NCBI RefSeq assembly: GCF_000499385.1
Contig: NW_013654875.1
Span: 160,620-224,619 of the forward strand
DNA from: Eimeria necatrix
Lineage: Eukaryota; Apicomplexa; Conoidasida; Eucoccidiorida; Eimeriidae
Direction: 5' to 3'
Length of the DNA stretch: 64,000 bases
Shown here: positions 49,443-60,609 of the stretch, piece by piece
Layout of the letters: every line of letters starts with the position of its first letter
How positions within the stretch are numbered: position 1 is the stretch's first letter
Notes under the pieces: generated by a model
The model's input: only the letters and a program-made list of their open reading frames with translations
Database searches by the model: none
Told to the model about the DNA's origin: nothing
Program-made: the position numbers and the translations under genes

Positions 49443-50978
49443 ATGGCTCCTCCCACCTCTTCAGAGGACAAGCCCGGGGCCACAGGGGCTGCTGGAGCCC
49501 CCTCAGCGGGGGGTTCCTTCGTGCGGCGCGATCAGTTGCTGCAAATAGAAGAAGACGTTCAGAAGCTGTGGGCGCAGGAAAAGCCCTACGAGGTTGAAGT
49601 GGGTAGGCTAAAGCGTCCGGAGTTCGTGCCTGCCTCGGGGGCCCCAGGGGGCCCCGCGGCCACAGGGGCCCCGGGGGGCCCCCTCGTCAAGAACAAGTTT
49701 TTCTGCACGTTTCCGTACCCATACATGAATGGGCTGCTGCACCTGGGCCACGGCTACACCTTATGTCGCGCGGAGTTCCCAGCTCGTTATTTCCGGCTAA
49801 GAGGGAAAAATGTCTTGTGGCCTTTTGCGCTGCATTGTACGGGAATGCCAATTCTTGCATGCGCGGACAAACTCAAGAGAGAAATCGAAATGAAAAAGAA
49901 GCAAGAGCTGCAGGATAAGAAGGCGACTGCAGAGGTGCATTCACCGTAAACCCTAAACCCTTTTCTAATCCCTCTGCGTCGACAGAGGACCCAGCCCACC
50001 CTTGAGGGTTTAGGGTTTAGGGTCTAGGGTGTAGGGTTTAGGGCTTTGAGGCCTGCGGCCTACTGCACATTTATGTTCAGGAGGAACAGGGGCCTTCGGA
50101 CCCCACAAAGTTCACCAGTGCCAAGTCCAAGCTCGTGGCGAAGACCGGAGGTTTGGTGAGGCCCTAAACCCTAAACCCTAAACCCTGAATTTTCCGTCCC
50201 TGCCTTCCTGTTGAAGCTCGCCGCATGCATGCGTTTACCACTTCTGGATTCTAATAATTCGTGTTCAGACTTTGTGCATAAAGACCCAGGTTAGAGTGCC
50301 AAGGGTTAGGGGTTTAGGGTTTAGGGTTTAGGGTTTAGGGTTTGCGCACGCAGAAAACCCAGTGGGAGATCATGGCTTCCCTTGGCATCCCTGAGGACAA
50401 AATCGCTTGCTTTGCGGACGCAAATTACTGGCTAGACTACTTCCCGCCTAGGTGAGGGTTTAGGGTTTAGGGTTTAGGGTTCAGGACGCGCACATGTTAG
50501 ATTTTAGGGTTCAAGCTGCAGATTCTGGTTGCAGGCTTGAGTCGTGGTTGCTGCTCACAGAATCTCCAGGCTTGTCTGGGCCTTTCTATTCATTTGTGTA
50601 GTGTTTAGGGTTTAGGGTTTAAGGTCTAGGGTTTAGGGTTTAGGGTTTTGCGCTGGAATGCCCACGCAGATGCAAGCGAGACTTGGTGCGCCTGGGCACT
50701 GCAGTGGATTGGCGGCGCTGCTTTATAACCACCGACAGAAACCCTTATTATGCAGCTTTTGTCCGCTGGCAGTTCCTTAAGCTTCTGGTGGGCCAAACGC
50801 TAAACCCTAAACCCTAAACCCTAATCCTGTCATCTCAGCGGCTCCTCCGGGAGTGTGAGGGCCGCTTCGCCGGCTGCTGTTTATCTCGTGCTGCGCGATT
50901 GGCTGCATGCATCCTATCTCTGCGCCAGCCCTTGCTCAGCCCTGCCTCAACTGCTGCTGCTGCTGCTGCCGCTGCTGC

Positions 50979-51014
<36 letters not shown>

Positions 51015-51326
51015 AGGCTGCGGGGAAGATATCGTTTGGGACGCGCCCCACAGTGATTGGCCGGCGGGAGCTGCAGGCCTGCGCTGACCACGACCGCATG
51101 GCTGGCGAAGGTGTGGGGCCCCAGGAGTACACCGTAGTAAAGTTGCGAGTGAAGACAGAAGAAGTGGACGTTGGCTTCGAGCCCCACGCGCTGCTGCTGC
51201 AGCAGTGGCAGCAGCACGCGAACTGCCCTGCTGCAGCAAAGCAGATCTTCCTCGTGGCAGCCACTCTCAGGCCCGAGACCATGTACGGGCAAACCAACTG
51301 CTACGTGCTGCCCGAAGGAGAGTGAG

Positions 51327-51367
<41 letters not shown>

Positions 51368-52523
51368 TCGGTGCTGCTGCTGATACAAAGGCGGTGCCTG
51401 CAGGGCTGCAGCAGGGCGGGGGGCTCAAATTTAGGATGGAGGGTTTGGGGTTTAGGGTTTAGGGTTTGGGGGTTCGTTGTTTGCCCAGATACGGCGTGTA
51501 TCTTGCTTTTGACAAGTGCCGCGCCAAGTCAGATCCGGAGCAGCAGCAGCAGCAGCAGCAGACGCTGCAGGAGAAGCTAGCAGCAGCAGCAGCAGCGTCG
51601 AAAGCTGCAGATACACTCGAACACATAATGACCCGCGAGGATGCGCTTGCGGAGTGCAACACAGTTTTTATTTGTTCTCATAGATCAGCCCTCAACATGG
51701 CTTACCAGGTACAAAACCTTTTCTAGGGTTTAGGGTTTAGGCTTACGGCTTTAGGGTTTGGGCTGGGCGACTCTCTTTTGGCCCCCAGGAACTCAGTGTT
51801 GCTCGATTATCTGGGCTGGCGCTGTGGGTGTCTTCTGCGCGCTGAGGGTTTAGGGTTTACGCCTAGGGTTTGTGCCCGGCGCGAGCTGAGGGTTTAGGGA
51901 CGAGGGTTTAGGGTTTAGCGCCCGCGGGCTTTGTGGGGTGACCTCTCAGGGGTTGATGCCGCTGGAGTCGATGGGGGATCGATCCCAAGAGCTGCCGCGG
52001 CCTCATTGTCTTTTTTCTGTCTCCGGCAAAATGCTTTTGGGGCTGCCCCTTTCTGCTCCTCTTTCAGTCTATCAAACTGTTTACGCCTTGCCCATGCAAA
52101 CCATATCCCTCGACAAAGGTAAGCAAGCAGCAGCAGCAGCAGCAGGAGCAGCAGCGGCCGCAGCAGCAGTGGCAGAAGCACGAGCTGCTGCTGCTTAGAT
52201 GAAGCAGGGGAGGAGGTAGCACGGGCAGCAGCTTAGCTGCAGCAGCTGCTGCTGCAGCCGCAGCACATACACGCAGCACACCAGCAATGGCAGTCGCATA
52301 GCCTGAGACAGCCTCAGCCTCAGCAGCCCCAGCAGCAGCAGCAACCGCAGCAACAGCAACCGCAGCAACAGCGGCCGCAACAACAGCAGCGACTGCAGCT
52401 GCCGCAGCAAGAGTAGCTACAGCAGCCACAGCGGTGGCCGCAGCAATAATAGCGACCGCAGCAAAGGCAGCAGCAGGAGCGGCTGCGGGATGCGGAGCAG
52501 CCGCAGCAAGAGGCGCAAGCCCC

Positions 52524-52558
<35 letters not shown>

Positions 52559-53499
52559 GAGGTTGCATGGCTGTTGTTTGCAGGAACTGGGGTGGTGACG
52601 AGCGTGCCTTCGGACTCGCCGGATGACTTTATAAATTTGGAAACACTGAAGAACAAAATTGAATTTTTCGCGAAGTCCTTGGGTCTCAAGAAGGAGTGGG
52701 TGTTGCCTTTTTCGCCGGTGGAGATTATCGAAGTGCCCGGGTAGGCCAGAAAAGGACAAAGAAATAAATTAGAGATAAAAGGAAATTAAGTCAAAAACGA
52801 AATTAAAAATAGAAGTCGATTTCAACGAGAAACAGAAAGCCCGAAGGACACAGAGGCACCAGCGCCTATTTGTACCTGTGCGAAAATGTGTTTCAAGAAA
52901 ATGCACAAGTCAACAGAAGTATAGAATATATAAGTCAACAGACTTGTCAAATATATAAGTCAGAAGATCTATAAAATATACAGGTCAAAAGATCTATAAG
53001 TGCATAAAATATGCACAAGTCACAAGATATATAAAACACGCAAGTCTGTAAATTTGTGGAATATACAAGTCAAATGGTATATGCAAAATACACGTGTCAA
53101 AAGATATGCGGAACATGCAAGTAAACACACATATTAAATCTAAATATATATATATATATGTGTTTGTGTGTGTGTTCCCTTTCCTTAACAAAAAGCCACC
53201 AATGCAAATACAAGTGTCTGGGAATAGGATGTGTATTTAGTTCACAAGTGAAGCAGCATGCAGCTGCCTCTAGCTCTATGGGAAGGCCCCCTTATGTATT
53301 TAATGTTGAGTGCATATGTATGCACAAAACGCATGCATGCAAGAACACCAAATAACATTTTCTAGAGGCTTTTTTGCAGATGCACCATCTACACCAAAGA
53401 GCAAAGACGCTTAATAGAGCAGCAGCTGACTGACACTGAGACACGAACGATTATGGCTGGCCTTGAGCAGCAGCCGAAAGAGCGAGCGCTGCTGCTTCC

Positions 53500-53543
<44 letters not shown>

Positions 53544-55140
53544 GCAGGCTGGGGCGTCTGTGCGCGCCGACGCTGTGCAGCCAGCTGGGGGTGGGGGGCC
53601 CCAAAGACGCCGCGAAGCTGCAGCAGGCGAAGGAAGAAGCTTACCGGCGAGGGTTCTACGAGGGAGTGCTGGCGGTGGGGCCGTTTGAGGGGCGGAAGGT
53701 GCAGGAGGCGAAGCAGCTGGTGCGGCAGCAGCTGCTGCAGCAGGGGCTGGCCTGCGTCTACTTCGAACCCGAGAAGAAGGTGGTGGCCCGCAGCGGCGAC
53801 GAGTGCGTGGTGGCGCTGCTGCCGCAGTGGTTCATCAGCTACGGGGAGGCGGAGTGGCGCGCGGCCGTGGAGGCGCACCTGACCAGTGGTCACTTCGACC
53901 CCCACAGCCCCCAAACTCTGCACCAGTTCTCCTTCGTGCTTTCTTGGCTCAAAGAGTGGGCCTGCAGCAGAAGCTACGGACTCGGAACTTTCTTGCCATG
54001 GACCACTGGCACTGACGCCCCCGTCCTCATCGAGAGCCTCAGCGACTCCACGATCTACATGGCCTACTACACCGTCGCCCACCTCATCCAGGCAAACCCT
54101 AAACCCTAAACCCTAAACCCTAAATCCCAAACCCTAGGCGGGGGCGGGCTGGCCAGCTCCTGCGCCTCAGCCCCCGCCAAGGGGCTCAGGGAGCGGTCTC
54201 TGCATGCAGCGTCTCGACTTGTGCTGGATTTTTGTTTTTTCTTTTTATTGCAAATTTTTTTGTCTCTTTTTTTCTCAGGGAGGAGACATTTACGGAGACA
54301 CTCCGGGGCCCCTCGGCCTCACGCCCGCAGACCTGACAGAACAATTTTTCGATTACATTTTCCTCCTCAGAGATGAACCCCCCAAAGACACCAAAGTGTC
54401 CCTGGAAAACCTTAACGTAGGCTGCTGCTGCTGCGCTGCTGCTGCTGTGCTGCTGCTGCTGCGCTGCTGTTGCTGCAGCTGCTGCATCGGCTGGAACTGC
54501 TCGGTAGCCAAGACTCCCGGAAACTGTGTCTTTGCCCCAAAGCGCTGCCTGGGAGCTTCATGTATTCTGCTGCAGCTGCCTCTGAGACAGTTGCTGCTGC
54601 TGCTGCTGTGCTGCTGCTGCTGCGCATCAGCTCAAACAACTGGGTAGTGAAGTTTGCTTGCAGCTGCTACTTTGTTCTTCCTGTTGCCTCCCTTGCGTGT
54701 CTTTGCCCTTGCGCGTGATGCTGCATGCAAGCGCCTTGGGGCTGCATGCGTTTTCCCCCCTTGCAGCTTAGAGTTTGCTTCGCCTTTGTTTGAGTCTGCT
54801 GCATGCAGCGGCTGCGTGCGGAGTTTTCTTACTGGTATCCAATGGACCTCCGTGTCAGTGGAAAAGATTTGATTTTCAACCACTTGACCTTTTGCCTTTA
54901 CTCCCACGCGGCCATTTGGAAAGACAGAGAAGACCTGTGGCCGAGGTCACTCGCCGTTTTCCTGCTGCTGCTGCTGCTGCTGCTGCTGAGCCCGTCGCTG
55001 CTGCTGCTGGCCGTCATTCTGCGGCTGCGGCGGCTGCAGCGGCAATGGCTAGCCGTGCTTCGGATCCTAGTCGCGCTGCTGCTGCAGCAACTGCAGCAAC
55101 TGCTGCTGCTGAGGAGCTCTGTCGTCCGCGCTGCTGCATT

Positions 55141-55171
<31 letters not shown>

Positions 55172-55332
55172 TGCTCAGGGGGTTTGCCTGCAACGGAATG
55201 GTGCTGGTTGACGCCGAAAAGATGAGCAAAAGCACTGGCAACTTTTTGACTCTTGAAGAATCCATAAAACAATTTTCAGCCGACGCCACCCGAATTGCTT
55301 TTGCAGACGCAGGTAATGCCTGGAGAGGCTGC

Positions 55333-55369
<37 letters not shown>

Positions 55370-56717
55370 TTGAGTGGCTGTTGCTGCTGCTTCTCGTGCT
55401 GCTGCAGCAGCAGCTGCTGCAGCAGCTGCTGCAGCCACAGGCTGGCTGTCTTCTTCGTTCTGACTCCTTCGTGCCTCGAGCTAGCGATCTGTCTAGACAC
55501 CGCGGCCTGCACGCCGAACTATTTGGCGCCGCTTTTTTTCCGAAAAGAGACCAAAAGATTCTTTTTGCTTTTTTCTTTTTTGCTGCTGCTGCAGGAGACT
55601 CTCTAGATGACGCAAACTTCCAAAGGGAGACAGCCAACAGCGCCATCACTAGGCTTTTCCTTCTCAAGAACCTCGCAATGGATTTCGCTGAGCAGAAGAT
55701 CGAGCTCAGAGAGGGTGCGCGCAAACCCTCGATTCTCCCTAAACCCTTCTCTCTACACCCTCGCTAAACCCTCGCTAGACTGGAAACCCTAAACCCTCGT
55801 CGTTGCAGGGGACGGCGTCGCAGCAGGTCCTCCCTGTGCGGCTCCGCGGCTATCTTTTATTCTCCAGAGTTGCGGCTTTGACTGCAGGGTTCGGAGCCTA
55901 GGGTTTAGGGTTTAGGGTTTAGGGTTTGGGTTTGTCTGCACATCTGTGAAGGCCCCCTGACGGCTGCGGACCTGCTGTTTAGGAACGAAATTGGCCTCTG
56001 CGTCAAAGCAGCAGCAGCAGGATATGAAGATCTTCAATTTAGAGAAGCTTTAAAAGCTTCTTTTTATGAATTGGCAAACAAACGCGACCTGTACAGGCAG
56101 CTCGTGGACAAGGACAAAATGCACAAAGAGCTCCTCAGCACCTGGCTGGGTAGCGCAAACCTTAAACCCTCGCGAAACCCTAAACCCTAAACCCTCGCGA
56201 AACCCTAAACCCTAGACCCCCACGGCTGAAGCAATCAGTTCGCAGTCAGAAGCCGTCAGGAGCTCTGAATTAAGGCGCGAGAGGCTCACGGCCCATTCCT
56301 AGGGTTTGGGCTGGGTGTGGGGCTTGGGGCCGGGGGTTTAGGGTTTAGGGTTTAGGGTTTGTTGGCTTGCCCCAGAGGTCCAAGCCGTCATTCTCTCGCC
56401 CATTGCTCCCCACATCAGCGAATACATTTGGAGTTTTGTCTTGAAGAAAAAAGGTCTTGTGGCGGACGCGGATTGGCCCGAGCTGCCCTATGACGCAGTG
56501 CTGCACCGGTGAGGGTTTAGGGTTTGCTAGGGTTTGCGGCGTTTCCTGTGCAAACCCTAGCTAGCCTCCGCCCGAAACCCCAGGCCCCCAAACCCTTGGG
56601 CACTAGGGTTTGTGGTTTGTGTTCAGAAAGTTCGAGATTTTGTTCTCCGCCGTTGAGGAGTTCCGGCGCTGCAGGGACAAAATGCTGCAGGCGGCAGCAG
56701 GCGGCAGGAAGAAGGGC

Positions 56718-56760
<43 letters not shown>

Positions 56761-58115
56761 CCCCGCAGCTCACGCACGCAGTTGTCTACGTTGCCAAGTG
56801 AGCCAGTCTCTCATATAGCGCCAGCAGCAGCTGCTGCTGCTACTTTTGCTGCTGCTGCTTTTGCTGCTGCTGCAGCATGCACCCCTAGCTTTATGTGTCC
56901 ATCTCACACCATTGCATGCACCATTCTTGCGCGTATTGTCTTCTTCTATTTTTGATTTATATGTTCATTTCAAAAAGGATATTAATGTCATTTTTGTTTC
57001 CTTCTTCTATTTTTGATTTATATATTCATTTCAAAAAGGGTATTAATGTCATTTTTGTTTCTTTTTGGCTCCCAGGGAATACAACCCGCTGCAGCAGCAG
57101 GTGCTGACCGTGCTGCAGCGAATCCCCCTTGTCAAGGGCCCCCAGGGAGAAATGGAGGCCCCCCCGGACTTTATGGATTATCTCAAGGGGGCCCCTGAGA
57201 TTCAGGAAATGGACAAGAACCAAAAGAAGGACGCAATGGCCTTTGCTTCGTATCAAATGCGGGCAAGAAGGCCTAAACCCTAAACCCTTCTACAGCACCT
57301 AAACCCCAAACCCTAGGCCCTAATCCCTTCTACAGCACCTAAACCCTAAACCCTTCTAACCATTTGTCGCTTGAGGCCTTCGCCGTGGCCCGGTTAGCAA
57401 CCCCGTGGGATAGACTGGCTTCGCCGCCTAGGGTTTAGGGTTAGGGTTTGTGGCTGCAGCTTAGGCTAGGGTTTAGGGTTGGGGTTTGGGGTTTGTGTTT
57501 GCTGCCTCAGGATGAGCTAAAGGCTTGTGGACCCTCTGCACTGAACTTGCGTCTGCCCTTTAGCGAAATAGAACTGCTGGAGACCCACAAGCAGTTCCTG
57601 CTGAGCGCACTGGATCTAAAGTGTAAGCTACCCTTCCTAAATCCTAAACCCTAAACCCTAAACCCTAAACCCTCACCAAGCTGTTGACTCTGCGTGCCCC
57701 CTTAAGCCCCGTCGTAAGGCCCTTTACCCGCAATTAATCTGTTTCCGCTTAAGTGTCAGACGTTGTTGACGCTGTTGTGTTCGGCTCGAAGGGTTTAGGG
57801 TTTAGGGTTTAGGGTTTAGGGTTTAGCCGAGAGGCATACGGCGGCTCTCCATTTTAGGGCTGGCAGATTGGCGCTTGCGTGTTGGCCACTGCATGCGGCG
57901 AATGGCCTTAGCTTTCTGCTGCTAAGTGACTTAGGTTGGATTCCTTTACTTTTGTGTTTTTGCTGCTGCTGCTGCTGTTCACTTTTGCTTTTGCTGCTGC
58001 AGCAATTGAATTCAGAAACGCTGACGACCCCAGCCCAGCAGACAACTCAAACTGCCGGGCCCAAGCGAAGCCCGCAAAGCCCTCAATCTTTTTCGCTGCT
58101 GCTGCATGCAGCTAG
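49443..58115 (+). CDS. LARS: Leucyl-tRNA synthetase, cytosolic (eukaryote/archaeal type), 19 exons
   Basis: Class I enzyme that charges tRNA-Leu for cytosolic translation, with a hydrolytic editing domain. Exons: 49443-49934, 50081-50155, 50354-50451, 50670-50787, 51017-51321, 51489-51708, 51950-52118, 52584-52740, 53548-54091, 54279-54416, 54809-54945, 55179-55312, 55595-55714, 55952-56149, 56376-56508, 56627-56797, 57076-57262, 57511-57622 and 58003-58115, about 1,206 residues; phases agree throughout. Visible motifs: [12 protein letters not shown] (HIGH box, residue 100), [12 protein letters not shown] (editing site, about 344), [15 protein letters not shown] (about 493), DECVVAL..QWF, and EKMSKSTGN (KMSKS, about 832). 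Insertions relative to animal enzymes are low-complexity: an N-terminal Gly/Pro/Ala linker, a Gln/Ala stretch in exon 6 and 13 glutamines in exon 16. Introns 9 and 17 appear to start with GC. The C-terminal end (stop at 58113) is the least certain part; further splicing is possible. Confidence 0.88.
50951..51015. repeat. CTG tract ending at a 3' splice site
   Basis: About 21 CTG/CCG triplets run into CTGCAG/GCTGCG, the acceptor of exon 5. Reading through it as coding would put KISFG out of frame, so the tract is intronic. Confidence 0.8.
52119..52583. repeat. CAG/GCA-rich intron 7
   Basis: Nearly the whole intron is CAG, CAA and GCC triplets. They give long spurious open frames on both strands (poly-Ala, poly-Leu, poly-Cys). 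Confidence 0.8.
52905..53176. repeat. AT-rich minisatellite in intron 8
   Basis: Degenerate units of about 25-30 bp around ATACAAGTCAAAAGATATATA, followed by a TA run and a TG run (53146-53176). Unlike the other introns it has no heptamer repeats. Confidence 0.7.
53485..53547. repeat. CTG tract ending at the exon 9 acceptor
   Basis: CTG triplets followed by GTGCGCAG. Splicing at 53548 joins VPG to LGRLCAPTL, which aligns with the family. Translating the tract as poly-Leu would add about 40 residues that no relative has. Confidence 0.75.
54421..55440. repeat. CTG/CAG tracts in introns 10-12
   Basis: Dense triplet tracts at 54421-54480, 54590-54630, 54963-55170 and 55327-55440, all within introns on this model. 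The last two of these introns end in CTG or T-rich runs followed by CAG acceptors. Confidence 0.8.
56940..57062. repeat. Tandem duplication, 61 bp period, in intron 16
   Basis: TTCTTCTATTTTTGATTTAT starts at 56941 and 57002. The copies differ at about three positions. The second copy runs up to the acceptor of exon 17. Confidence 0.85.
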
Positions 58116-58430
58116 AAGTGGGGCCCCTTGCCCTTCTTGGGGCCCCCCGATGCCTTTAAAGGGGCTCACAAAGAGCTTAAAAGGGCCCCCAGGGGGGCCC
58201 CCCTGGGGCTGTTCGAGGGGTTCCAGGGAGGCCCCCAAAGTTGCGCCTACGGGGCCCTCCAGGGGGCCCCACAGGGGCCCCCAAAGCACCTGCGCAATGC
58301 CACTGCATTCAGTACCCTTTTTGGGGCCCCCATAGGGGCCCCTTACGACTCAGAGCTTTTAATTGCTGCAGGGGCCTCAACAGGGGCCCCTCTGAGGCTT
58401 TTTGCGGCCTGTGGCAGATGTGTGAGTCGG
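58116..58430. repeat. GGGGCCCC-rich repeat after the synthetase
   Basis: Recurrent GGGGCCCC and GGGCCCCC words spaced by 10-25 nt, of the same kind as 62040-62505. Open frames here (Gly/Pro/Arg-rich) are compositional. Confidence 0.75.
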
Positions 58431-58743
58431 GGGGTTTAGGGTTTCCCAGAAAGAGAATATGACACTTAAAGGTTTAGGGTTTAGGGTCTAGGGTTCAGGG
58501 TTTAGTGGATCCGGCTCGAGAACCTAATGCAAACCCTTGACACAGTTGGTTCTTCTCACTTTGTTCAGGCCGCCCACGTTGCCTGCACCATAGTTAGGGT
58601 TTAGGGTTTAGGGTTTAGGGTTGTGCCGTATTGTTTCGAGTTTTTCTGCAAAGCCTTGAGATAAGAGGCGGAGCTGCCACCTGCTGCTGCTGCCGAAGCA
58701 GCGAGTGCACGAGCAGCAGCAGCAGCTGCTGCAGCAGTGACTC

Positions 58744-59111
58744 TCATTCGCCTTCCTTTTCGCTGCTTTTGTCTCCTTGCTTGTCTGCTGCTGCTGCTGC
58801 TGCTGCTGCTGCATCAGCAACACGCAACGCTGTATCAGCTGTCATCCGCCGCAGCCGCTGCTGCTCTCGTGCTGCAGCAGCAGCAGCAGCAGTAGCGCGG
58901 CGGGGCGCAGCGCTGCTATCAAGAGCGGCAAGGGAAGCGCGGTGGCTCCGCAGCGCAGCAGCAGCAGCAGCAGCTGCTGCTGCTGCTGCTTCATCCTTGC
59001 TTCCTCTTGAGGATGAAACGAGGGACTTCCGTGCTGCTGTTGCTGCTGCAGCAGCTGCTACTGCTGCCTCCGCGTCATGGTCTGTCAATGCGAGAGACTT
59101 GCGCGCTACTG

Positions 59112-59147
<36 letters not shown>

Positions 59148-60280
59148 CATCTTCGCCTGCTGCTAAGGACTTCCTCACTCCTGCTGTTGAGAGAGAACGG
59201 CCACTAGACGCTTGCCGCAGCAGCAGCTCTTCCTGGCGCAGCAGCAGCAGCTGCTGCTGCTCTGCCTGTTCCTGATGCAGCAGGTTCAGTTGCTGCTGCA
59301 GCAGCTGCTGCTGCACGGTGGTTTTCCTGCTGCTTCTCCGCCCCGCTGCAGCGTCTTCAGCAGCAGCAGACGCAACTGCTTCAGCAGCAGCAGCAGCAGC
59401 AGCTCCCCTGGCAGCAGCAGCAGCAGCAGGCGACCCTGGACCGAAAAGGAGGATGCTGCGTCTGAGGAAGTATCCAGCAACGGAAGCAGAAATGTAAGAC
59501 AACAAGGCAAGAAGATATATCCCCAGCTGCGCAGCAGCAGTGACAAGCTGCTGCTGCAGCCGCAGCTGCTGCTCCTGTGCTGCAGCAGATTCAAAAGGGT
59601 CTAAATTGGAAAGCCGCTTCTTAACTGCCTTCACATTGTAGACAGAGAGAATCACCAAGAGCAGCTGCAGCAGCGCCAGCAGCACAGCTAATGCCGAGTA
59701 CACGCTGGCGCCGCGCCAGTCTGCAGCGGCAACAACAGCAGCAACAGCAGCAGCAGCAGCAGCAGCAGCAAACGGTTGGAGGAAGCAGGAGCCACACGCA
59801 GAGGAAGCCCCAAAAGCAGCCAGATGAGTGAGAACAGGCGCAGCAGCAGCAAGACAGAAATGGCTACAGCGCATTTTCAGGGGCCAAGCTGCAGCAGCAA
59901 CAGCAGCAGCAGCAGCAGCTGCTGCTGCTGCTGCTGCTTCAGCGGAAGCAAGCAAAACAGCAGCAACACCAACTCAGCCAGGACAACATCCAAAGTGCGA
60001 CAGCAGCAGCAGCAGCAGCAGCAGCGCTGGCATCAGCAAGTGCAGCAACGGCAGACCCCTTTTGAGAATGGCAGAAGCTCCGAAAAAAGCTATACAAGCA
60101 GCAGATATGATCTCGAGTGCAGCAGCAGCAAAGTCAATGGCTTCTTCTGCAGCTACTATTCCCAATATGAACAAAATGAAAGAAAGTAAGCAGCACCACA
60201 AGACTAAAAAAAGAGAAATGCGGACGGAGGTTCGAAGCTTAGAAGGCTCCCGCACCCAGGCCTTGGGTACGGGCAAAGCA

Positions 60281-60314
<34 letters not shown>

Positions 60315-60588
60315 AGGACGAGGAGGAATTGCTGCTGTTGCTGCTGGTCTCGTGCTTGGGGGAAGCCAGCAACGCAGAAGAGGCCTCGCCGTCAGAGTCC
60401 ACAGCGGCGAACGCTACAGACGGCTTTGCTGCTGCTGCTGCTGCTGCTGCTGCCGCGGCGCCTCCACCGCCTGCAGCAGCAGCAGCAGCAGCAGCATCAA
60501 CTGACTGTCGAGACGAAGCAACAGAGTCTCGTCTGATATGTATCTCGAAGGAATTCCCAGGGTCCTCTGCACCCCCAGGCTGCTCCAT
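58744..60588 (-). CDS. Alanine-rich multi-pass membrane protein, one in-frame TGA
   Basis: One minus-strand frame runs from an ATG at 60588 (MEQPGGAEDPGN) to a TGA at 58744, about 614 codons, broken once by TGA at 59974-59976. The first part has an acidic/serine N-terminus with poly-Ala and poly-Ser, then three hydrophobic stretches (LFLVLWCCLLSFILFILGIV and two more). The second part has two or three more (VYSALAVLLALLQLLLVILSV; LGIYLLALLSYISASVAGY) and a long cytosolic-looking tail with RKSL repeats between poly-Ala tracts. A 51 nt intron (GT at about 59987, AG before a CAG tract) would remove the stop and keep frame. A pseudogene or an assembly error are alternatives. Function not recognised. 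The CAG tracts also open plus-strand frames, but these lack membrane segments. Confidence 0.5.
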
Positions 60589-60609
60589 TGGAGGGAAACT
60601 CCATACAGG

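Larger units (their letters stand above)
49945..58621. repeat. Telomere-like AAACCCT/TTTAGGG repeats inside introns
   Basis: Short arrays of the heptamer in both orientations fill most introns of the synthetase, for example 50006-50045, 50306-50343, 50609-50646, 50800-50822, 51845-51916, 54096-54130, 55899-55930, 56155-56215, 57272-57356, 57640-57672 and 57790-57824. They continue after the gene at 58430-58503 and 58594-58621. None lies within a predicted exon and none was seen in the SAG array. Confidence 0.9.

Noticed and set aside
50838..50852. Possible mini-exon reading RLLRE before exon 5 of the synthetase
   Set aside because: No donor keeps the frame, and the direct join from 50787 to 51017 aligns well with the family.
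53453..54109. Long plus-strand frame with a poly-Leu insertion inside leucyl-tRNA synthetase
   Set aside because: Splicing at the GCGCAG acceptor (53548) restores family alignment without the poly-Leu stretch, so the CTG tract is intronic.
54775..55767. 330-codon plus-strand open frame
   Set aside because: It reads through two CTG introns of the synthetase; only short parts of it are real exons.
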